DNA from: a virus
IMG/VR virus record: IMGVR_UViG_3300035665_002545
Coordinates: 1 to 56,256 of that record
Length of the DNA: 56,256 bases
Strand: one strand, 5' to 3'
Of this stretch, positions 50,763 through 56,256 are shown in pieces. The notes below the pieces were generated by a model. It was given only the letters and a program-made list of their open reading frames with translations. It was not told the origin of the DNA and did not search any database. The stretch's first letter is position 1, and each line of letters opens with the position of its first letter. Both the position numbers and the translations under genes were made by a program.

Positions 50763-51599
50763 TTATTTTAGACCCATGGCTTGGCGAATTTTAGTGGCAC
50801 TAATACAATGAATATTGTCATCAAAAACTTCTTGCTCGATCTTATAGCCAACATCACGCCCATACGTAATATTAACTACATTAGGCACTACTAAAATTTC
50901 ATAACGACCTTGATAAAGGGGGTCTAAATCACGCCTAATGTAGTTTTTTACTTGTTCAATCGCAAACGGATTGCTATCATTCCACCCCTGGCAGTCACGA
51001 ATCATAATGCAAACTTGACCTGTTTTTTTCAGAGCTCTTTCAAAAAGCGCACGATGACCTTCATGCCAAGGTTGCCAACGACCTAACATTTGAACAGTTT
51101 CTTGCTTCCAGTCAAAGCGTGGACGGCGTTGTTCATTAACGATCCGTTCCCCCACATACTCAGCCCACCTTTCTGCATTTTTTTCTGTGATACGAAAGTC
51201 GTATATATCGGGAGGTATAAATGCCTTGTTAGTATCCTCGTATCTTCCTGCATCAATAGTATCCATCCAGATTGTCCAGTCAGCTTTGAAGTTATGGCGC
51301 ATCTCAGGAAGTGGAGCAATAAAATCACAAATTACATAATCTGTGCTTGATTCAAAAGCAAACTGCGCCATTCGAATACTTTGGCGTATTCTTCCCTCTC
51401 TAGAAAAGTCCCAGTCGTTGAACTTCTTACGAATTTCATCTGCGTTAAACCAAGTGACAGACGCATTGGGAAGCCGAGGGACCATCTCACGATTGAACCA
51501 ATCCATAGGAGGTACGCTTAGCTCGAGATACTTCTTAAGTTTTTCTGCAAGGTATGTCTTTCCTGATCCGGGGAGACCCATAACAAGAATTTTTTGCAT
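50763..51599 (-). CDS. APS-kinase-like/nucleotidyltransferase fusion
   Basis: A 278-residue, two-part enzyme. The N-terminal P-loop part has GLPGSGKT (8-15), an NADEIR-type motif (FNADEIRKKF) and ICDF, as in adenylylsulfate kinases. The C-terminal part, from about residue 170, has GRWQPWHEGH, the HxGH nucleotidyltransferase motif, and ISATKIRQ, its closing (S/T)xxR-type motif, with YGRDVGY between. The order kinase then transferase is that of animal PAPS synthases, although the second domain is much smaller. A sulfotransferase two genes upstream supports sulfate activation. The start at 51599 avoids overlap with the preceding small gene. Confidence 0.75.
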   Translation of the reverse strand: MQKILVMGLPGSGKTYLAEKLKKYLELSVPPMDWFNREMVPRLPNASVTWFNADEIRKKFNDWDFSREGRIRQSIRMAQFAFESSTDYVICDFIAPLPEMRHNFKADWTIWMDTIDAGRYEDTNKAFIPPDIYDFRITEKNAERWAEYVGERIVNEQRRPRFDWKQETVQMLGRWQPWHEGHRALFERALKKTGQVCIMIRDCQGWNDSNPFAIEQVKNYIRRDLDPLYQGRYEILVVPNVVNITYGRDVGYKIEQEVFDDNIHCISATKIRQAMGLK

Positions 51600-51600
51600 A

Positions 51601-51852
51601 TTACACCAAAGCTGCTTTTCCGTTTGCAATTGCGGCGGTTAGATCAGAAAGATCGCCACCGAGTTCAACAACTTTTGGATCTGCCATGACAATCTCCAGA
51701 TGGGCAACGTTTCTTTCAATGTTGCCACGACCTTCGTCGGTTAGTTCGCCGCGATCTGCTTTCTTCTGAAGTTCATCAGTAATAACCCAAACACTGTCAC
51801 GCGCTGCGCGAACGGTGCCATCTACTCTTTCTTGATCGGTTGGTTCTGTCAT
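51601..51852 (-). CDS. Small acidic-helical protein of unknown function
   Basis: An 83-residue protein starting MTEPTDQERVDGTVRAARDSVWV, predicted to be all helix, with DELQKKADRGELTDEGRGNIERNVAHLEIVM in its middle. AGGAGC lies seven bases before the ATG. It fits snugly between the sulfotransferase and kinase genes. I recognise no family and no catalytic motif. Confidence 0.6.
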   Translation of the reverse strand: MTEPTDQERVDGTVRAARDSVWVITDELQKKADRGELTDEGRGNIERNVAHLEIVMADPKVVELGGDLSDLTAAIANGKAALV

Positions 51853-51853
51853 T

Positions 51854-52807
51854 TTAAGCTCCTATGATACTTGAAGGTTCGTCGGTTGATTTAGGTGGTT
51901 CGGCATCAGGCTCGAACTCATCGGTTGGAATAGGATCATCGAGAGTTCTCCAAAACTCTGCATTCACACATTTAGATAGTGTTGCTTCAGAAAGAATTTC
52001 ATCAGGATTAATACCCCTACGACCCAAAGATTCTCTAACTTCATGCATGTCTGCCATGCCGTAAACTTCTGCATCACGTTCACGATGAATATTTTCAATC
52101 TTAGAAAAGTCATGCTCAAAGTATTCTTCACCCAAAAACTCATAAATCTTTTTCATAGTTTCTTCTGGCTTATCCATCAGATCACTATACTCGATGAAGT
52201 GTAACGACTTGAGATTACCTTCCATGATAGCTTGTTTGATTCCATTGTAGCTTTGACCCAGAATACCCATGGGGCTGGCAAGAAACTCACAACGATTGTC
52301 ATCAGTCAAAGGAACATTTGACTTAATCAACATTTCATCAATAAAGTTAATCTTTGCGCCGTCCTGTGTATAGGTGTTTCTGCGCTGCATGGCGATAAAC
52401 GAAGCAAGAATTTCCTTAATGTCTCGTACAGGACACAAAACTTTTGCTTCTACACCAAAGTAACCAGGAATGTAATGCAAACGGTTGACCCATGAACGAT
52501 TCTTATCGAAGATTACGGGTTTATCCACATCCGAGTAGTAGTTTTCCATAACCCCCGAAATAATCTTTGCCGCTTGTTGGGGTTTTGGATATGCCAGAAA
52601 CAATTCATCTTGCGACAAAGAGGTTTCAAGTGCAATCATGGTTGGGACTACAGGTGAACTAGGACCCGAGTAGAACCTAGGATTCTGATTAAGAATAGAA
52701 GAAAGCAATGTACTACCTGCGCGAGGCAATCCTGACATGAAGTAATACTTTTTCATGTTAGCTTTCATCATTTCTTCACGAATAATTTCTTTGATCATTT
52801 CTTTCAT
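51854..52807 (-). CDS. Sulfotransferase family protein
   Basis: A 317-residue protein with the 5'-PSB loop GLPRAGSTLL (26-35), which binds the phosphosulfate of PAPS, and VRDIKEILASF for the 3'-PB motif. IFDKNRSWVNRL lies between, as in prokaryotic sulfotransferases. It should pass sulfate from PAPS to a sugar or protein. A charged N-terminal helix precedes the domain and the C-terminus is rich in acidic residues and Pro. GAGG precedes the ATG. Confidence 0.85.
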   Translation of the reverse strand: MKEMIKEIIREEMMKANMKKYYFMSGLPRAGSTLLSSILNQNPRFYSGPSSPVVPTMIALETSLSQDELFLAYPKPQQAAKIISGVMENYYSDVDKPVIFDKNRSWVNRLHYIPGYFGVEAKVLCPVRDIKEILASFIAMQRRNTYTQDGAKINFIDEMLIKSNVPLTDDNRCEFLASPMGILGQSYNGIKQAIMEGNLKSLHFIEYSDLMDKPEETMKKIYEFLGEEYFEHDFSKIENIHRERDAEVYGMADMHEVRESLGRRGINPDEILSEATLSKCVNAEFWRTLDDPIPTDEFEPDAEPPKSTDEPSSIIGA

Positions 52808-52814
52808 AGTAACC

Positions 52815-53711
52815 TCATTGTTTGTCTACAGATGCAATGATTTTATTTATATCAAATAAATCTACATCTTCGGTGAAGGGATATTCAATCTCATTGCCAT
52901 TGAAGTCAAAGTCAAACAAGTAACTTCCTGGCAGTTTGAAGTCATACGGAATGTCGGTTGTGATATTGTCATGCATATCATAACCAAAAACTTTAGGACT
53001 TGTGCCATTCCACAAAACTGTTGACTTGCGCTTCATGGCAGCTGCTGCATGTTGCAAACTTGAATCAATCAGAATACGCTTTTTTGAATGCATAAGCAAA
53101 CTAAAAAACTCCATTAGCGATAGAGACTGCTGTGGTGTTGCATAAATGTGTTCAGCCCCATTTAGTTTGGGAGAGTTCAACTTAGTCACTTGAAAGATGT
53201 GATAATCTTTTTGATAGTGATTCACCAACTTTTGTGCTAGATCCGTGGGCATGTCGCGTGTCCATGCATAAGGTTTAGCATCAGTGGTCATCATTCCCCC
53301 GTTGGTATGAATAACCATGACAGGTTTCTTTCTTGCCCAAAACTGTTTTGACAAATCGAATTGCAGCTTATTAAACTTTACTGTGGGAGTTTCATTATTG
53401 TACTTCAATCCATACATCTCACACCAGTTTGGAATCAAACGCTTTCGCTTGTGAATGTGATTTGTAGTATAGTATGGTTCATGATGAAACAAAATGCTGT
53501 CTTTATCTTGAATGAATTCTTGATAGAAGTAACTAGTGTTGCCTAAGGTAAACACACGATCCACAAAAGGTAGATTGATGAAGATATCGGGGTATGCACA
53601 AACCACAACCAGTTTTCGGTCGGGATGATTGTTCTTGATGCATTGTGCTACGGCAGTTGCTGCAACATGTTTGCCAATTCCCCCTTGAAGGTGAAAAATG
53701 CTATATTTCAT
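52815..53711 (-). CDS. GT9-like glycosyltransferase
   Basis: A 298-residue protein starting IFHLQGGIGKHVAATAVAQCIKNNHPDRKLVVVC, a GT-B fold start as in ADP-heptose transferases (GT9), with MEFFSLLMHSKKRILIDSSLQHAAAAMKRKSTVLW near the C-terminus, where the sugar donor binds in this family. It probably adds a sugar to LPS or virion protein. Overlap with neighbours is small, and AGGAA precedes the ATG. Confidence 0.77.
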   Translation of the reverse strand: MKYSIFHLQGGIGKHVAATAVAQCIKNNHPDRKLVVVCAYPDIFINLPFVDRVFTLGNTSYFYQEFIQDKDSILFHHEPYYTTNHIHKRKRLIPNWCEMYGLKYNNETPTVKFNKLQFDLSKQFWARKKPVMVIHTNGGMMTTDAKPYAWTRDMPTDLAQKLVNHYQKDYHIFQVTKLNSPKLNGAEHIYATPQQSLSLMEFFSLLMHSKKRILIDSSLQHAAAAMKRKSTVLWNGTSPKVFGYDMHDNITTDIPYDFKLPGSYLFDFDFNGNEIEYPFTEDVDLFDINKIIASVDKQ

Positions 53712-53712
53712 T

Positions 53713-54435
53713 TCAAATTCCTATAGTTTTACGAATAATATCCCAGTTTCTCGCATTGAAGAAATGGTTGTACCGATAGACATTTTTAGTATCAAGATCG
53801 ATACGCTTTTGAATCTGACTCTTGATATCTTTAGAGATGATTGTCTTTGATATCTCGCCATGAATCTTGCTTGTCTTTAGTGTGTAGATGTTTTCACTAC
53901 GTTGTATCAGATAATCGTCACCGTACCACACCTGGTATAAACTAGGTATAACTCGATACGAAGATCGCTTGATAAACATACACACACCATAGGCATAACT
54001 TTGCCCACCAATAGGTTGTGACTTGTTTACATTCAGGCGGATAAGTTCTTCTTTCATGTCAGGATGATTTATAATGTGAAAGTTATCTACACTTCCTTTA
54101 AGATGCACACCAATGATATCTATCTGAGAGAAATCTAGTGAATGCATAAAGTTAAAAACATCATGTTCTACTTGAACATCATCATTAAGAAAGCAAATCA
54201 CATCTGCACATGAACGATAGTATCCTTCATTCCATGCAGGATTGACATAGATGTTCTTGCCATAGTTTATGATATGCAACTTTTCATGGGATACCAGATG
54301 CTTGGGCCTCTTTGCATAGTCATTGTCTATCAGATAGATGTTTGATATGCTATCACAGTCGCAATAGGTTTGCAATGCCTCTGGAAAGTTTTCATCCTTC
54401 CACATAGTAGGAATAACTAAGTCAATTTTTGTCAT
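53713..54435 (-). CDS. GT2-like glycosyltransferase
   Basis: A 240-residue protein with DLVIPTMWKDENFPEALQTY at the start, NPAWNEGYYRSCADVICFLNDDVQVEHDVF giving the D-D-x metal motif (about residues 80-90), and GVCMFIKRSSY and WYGDDYLIQR with acidic catalytic residues. It is a GT-A family 2-type enzyme of unknown substrate. It starts in an ATGA overlap with the upstream gene. Confidence 0.75.
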   Translation of the reverse strand: MTKIDLVIPTMWKDENFPEALQTYCDCDSISNIYLIDNDYAKRPKHLVSHEKLHIINYGKNIYVNPAWNEGYYRSCADVICFLNDDVQVEHDVFNFMHSLDFSQIDIIGVHLKGSVDNFHIINHPDMKEELIRLNVNKSQPIGGQSYAYGVCMFIKRSSYRVIPSLYQVWYGDDYLIQRSENIYTLKTSKIHGEISKTIISKDIKSQIQKRIDLDTKNVYRYNHFFNARNWDIIRKTIGI

Positions 54436-55379
54436 AGCGATATAATTGATCGTTTTTGAATAGAAAATCCAGACAGGATAGTTTTTAGAATCGAAGGATC
54501 ACTTGTTGCATTGCTGTGAAGATAGGTGCAAGGAAGGTTGGTCATGTGACAAGGATAACAGTCACTTGCTTTATTACTGAATGCTACAAATACTTTGTTA
54601 GGATTATTTATGTTGTCTTTTACATGAGTAAACATGAACGGTCCCGAGTTCTTTCCCACGATAGTCGAGCAATGCGTTGATAGGTATGCAATCTCGTTGA
54701 TATCATTTTCAAGATGAAAGATATCATCTGTAAACAAAACATTCTGCAGAGAGGTGTCAAACTTTTCTGTACAGATAAACAACTCATTAGGATTTGATGA
54801 TGCAAGAGAGTTTACAATGTTTTGCATGCTTCCTATTTGTGATTGGAAGCTTCTAACCTTTCCGTTGCAAAACAGATGCATTCTTTTGCCTTGTTCAGCA
54901 ATAGTTTGTACGGGGTTGATATCATACTTGTCCCATTTTATGCTAGGAACACAATCTAGAGGGTTTTGCGGTAGATCAATCTGGCACTTATGGTATGAGT
55001 TGAGATAATTGATAATGAACTGATACATTCGATGCAATGATCTATAGTTAGCATGATCTTCACCCGGTAGATTGATAATGTGGGTTGGAAAGTCAACCAC
55101 CCTATTCTGATTCTGATGAAAGTATGCACCAACCCATGTGTTAATGTAGATAGTTTTATCTGTTTCAAATATCTTACGATAGTTCAGAAAATCAACTTGA
55201 AGTTTGTTTAGATCCGGTTCAAATGTAATCTTTGTGAGATCAGAAACAATTTTGGGGTGATTCTTATGATAGTATCCGAACTTTGCATCAGGTATAGAAT
55301 CAATTATAAGTTTGATATAGCCTCTACCCGAAAACACATCGCCATTGTGCCATAGATTATAGAATAGTATGTTTTTCAT
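54432..55379 (-). CDS. Putative glycosyltransferase, paralogue of the gene at 15571-16476
   Basis: A 315-residue protein starting MKNILFYNLWHNGDVFSGRG. HLENDINEIAYLSTHCSTIVGKNSGPFMFTHVKDN is the same motif series as in the paralogue, ending with a shared GT-B-like donor region. That two copies exist 38 kb apart, one in each glyco cluster, suggests duplication within the phage and separate acceptors. It starts inside the preceding gene by 23 bases. Confidence 0.55.
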   Translation of the reverse strand: MKNILFYNLWHNGDVFSGRGYIKLIIDSIPDAKFGYYHKNHPKIVSDLTKITFEPDLNKLQVDFLNYRKIFETDKTIYINTWVGAYFHQNQNRVVDFPTHIINLPGEDHANYRSLHRMYQFIINYLNSYHKCQIDLPQNPLDCVPSIKWDKYDINPVQTIAEQGKRMHLFCNGKVRSFQSQIGSMQNIVNSLASSNPNELFICTEKFDTSLQNVLFTDDIFHLENDINEIAYLSTHCSTIVGKNSGPFMFTHVKDNINNPNKVFVAFSNKASDCYPCHMTNLPCTYLHSNATSDPSILKTILSGFSIQKRSIISL

Positions 55380-56013
55380 TTAGATCACGCTCAAAGTCAC
55401 CTTTGTACATCTTGGGTCCCATATGTGCAACAGTATGGGTGGGATTGATCCAAATTGTGTATCCCATCTCCATGAGCTTCCTACAAAGAAGAATATCTTC
55501 ACCTACAAATGAATCGTTTTGAAAACTATAGTCAAAAATGAGTTTTAGTTTCTTATTTCGAAAGAGAATTTCAGGATTCGATTCCCATAGATCATGAATA
55601 GCTTTCTTAGATAGCTTCATAAATCCTGTGCCTACTTTTTTGGTTTTAATATAACCATCATTATCCTGTTCTACATGAGCTTCTAAAAAGACATTATACT
55701 CAATCTTCTTATCACCTTTATTAACTACAGGAAGGCATACCACATCCTTAGGAGACATGAGAATGTCTATGAGTGCTTTGGGATCCCAATACTCATCATC
55801 ATCGATGAATACCATGCCATCATAATCTTGTTGATACGCCAGATTGATTAGTTCATTCCTAGCCATGGGCAGTATGCTCTCATTGGCTAGGAAGATTGCG
55901 TTTAAGGCAAGATCATGTTTTGCACATAATTTTATGGATTCACAAAGGCTATGCACATAATATGCATCAACCTTACCATATAAGCATGGAGTAGCTATCA
56001 AAATACGCTTCAT
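55357..56013 (-). CDS. GT-A-like glycosyltransferase, paralogue of the gene at 36073-36897
   Basis: A 218-residue protein with ILIATPCLYGKVDAYYVHSL, an NESILPMARN motif and FIDDDEYWDPKAL (about residues 73-85) as metal site, then VGTGFMKLSKKAIHDLWE. It shares the plan of the uvsY-linked gene but lacks its N-terminal extension. It directly follows the gene for a fibre-like protein and may modify it or the host surface. Confidence 0.7.
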   Translation of the reverse strand: MKRILIATPCLYGKVDAYYVHSLCESIKLCAKHDLALNAIFLANESILPMARNELINLAYQQDYDGMVFIDDDEYWDPKALIDILMSPKDVVCLPVVNKGDKKIEYNVFLEAHVEQDNDGYIKTKKVGTGFMKLSKKAIHDLWESNPEILFRNKKLKLIFDYSFQNDSFVGEDILLCRKLMEMGYTIWINPTHTVAHMGPKMYKGDFERDLNEKHTIL

Positions 56014-56033
56014 AATACCTCAAATGTTTTAAA

Positions 56034-56256
56034 TTAGACGAAAAATAACAAAAATTTATTTCTTATAGCAGATACTACAGGGGCTACAAAAGATTCAAAC
56101 AACCAGCCAAGACTACCGTTGTTCGTTGAGTTCGCGCCCGCGTACCATGTTGTATCAAGACTGTACGCCCTCACACCCGTGATCGCTAAGTAGTCAACGT
56201 TCGCTGCCGTTCCAGACCCGGTAAAGATCAGCGTACCCGGAGATGCTGCCGATGTA
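56034..56256 (-). CDS. Partial tail-fibre-like structural protein, C-terminus
   Basis: An open frame enters at the right edge and ends with TAA at 56036-56034, giving 73 visible residues. SPGTLIFTGSGTAANVDYLAITGVRAYSLDTTWYAGANSTNNGSLGWLF is Gly, Thr and Asn rich and resembles C-termini of fibre or adhesin proteins of marine T4-like phages. The last 20 residues are hydrophobic. Its DNA (56085-56256) is visibly more GC-rich than the following glycosyltransferase genes. Confidence 0.6.
   Translation of the reverse strand, partial: TSAASPGTLIFTGSGTAANVDYLAITGVRAYSLDTTWYAGANSTNNGSLGWLFESFVAPVVSAIRNKFLLFFV

Noticed and set aside
1-56256. Open frames on the plus strand, some over 100 codons (for example 20183-21331 and 18219-18851)
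   Set aside because: Each lies opposite a well-supported minus-strand gene, has no recognisable domain and lacks a convincing ribosome site.
1-56256. CRISPR arrays, insertion sequences, integrase or inteins
   Set aside because: No regular spaced repeats, transposase, integrase or splicing motifs were seen; the core proteins run without interruption.

Overview
The window is part of the genome of a T4-like marine myovirus. It carries the T4 core genes in recognisable order (45-44-62-regA, 46-47, 55, uvsW-uvsY, and 23-22-21-20-19-18-17-16-15-14-13), T4-type late promoter boxes (TATAAATA) upstream of structural genes, and a gene set often seen in marine T4-like phages: Hsp20, CobS, a CobT-like VWA protein, peptide deformylase, the queuosine genes and YhhQ. 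Every convincing gene lies on the minus strand, so transcription runs from high to low coordinates. No photosynthesis gene is present and the host cannot be read from the sequence; a marine Gram-negative heterotroph is a reasonable guess.

Layout in the direction of transcription (right to left). 56256-50763: the C-terminus of a fibre-like protein, then five glyco or sulfo enzymes, a small protein, and an APS-kinase-like/nucleotidyltransferase fusion. 50718-36914: neck, tail-completion, terminase, sheath, tube, portal, prohead core, protease, scaffold and major capsid genes, ending at a UUCG terminator, followed by a tube-like protein. 36897-33175: a glycosyltransferase, UvsY, UvsW, a small conserved gene and the late sigma factor gp55. 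33131-23571: a tightly overlapping operon with QueE, FolE, DpdA, QueF, QueC, a class II amidotransferase, QueD, YhhQ, gp47, gp46 and peptide deformylase. 23471-20003: the more GC-rich cobT-like and cobS genes, each with its own sigma70-like promoter and a shared 31-bp upstream element. 19917-4600: a 15-kb sugar cassette started by a perfect late promoter. 4646-1892: a DUF3310 protein, gp45, gp44, gp62 and RegA. 1790-1: rubredoxin, Hsp20, a frameshifted nuclease, four tRNAs or tRNA-like genes, an orphan tRNA 3' half, and the start of one more gene.

How the genes fit together. The queE operon should supply preQ0, with QueF and an amidotransferase as alternative tailoring routes and DpdA as the enzyme that puts a 7-deazaguanine into phage DNA. 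The sugar cassette joins Gmd and a GDP-fucose-synthase-like enzyme to a ColD-like 3-dehydratase, and an RmlB-like dehydratase to an RfbH/E1-like 3-dehydrase and a YerE-like ThDP enzyme, plus several glycosyltransferases including a GT10 fucosyltransferase-like protein. Its late promoter suggests these sugars are made during virion assembly or late remodelling of the host surface. A second late-region cluster adds a sulfotransferase and a possible PAPS-forming enzyme.

Regulatory structure is unusually legible. Two late promoters, at the left edge and before gene 13, sit inside inverted repeats. Read-through RNA would fold over the ribosome site or start codon there, while RNA starting at the late promoter would lack the 5' arm, the mechanism known for some T4 late genes. 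A third, weaker example precedes a 59-codon prohead-region gene.
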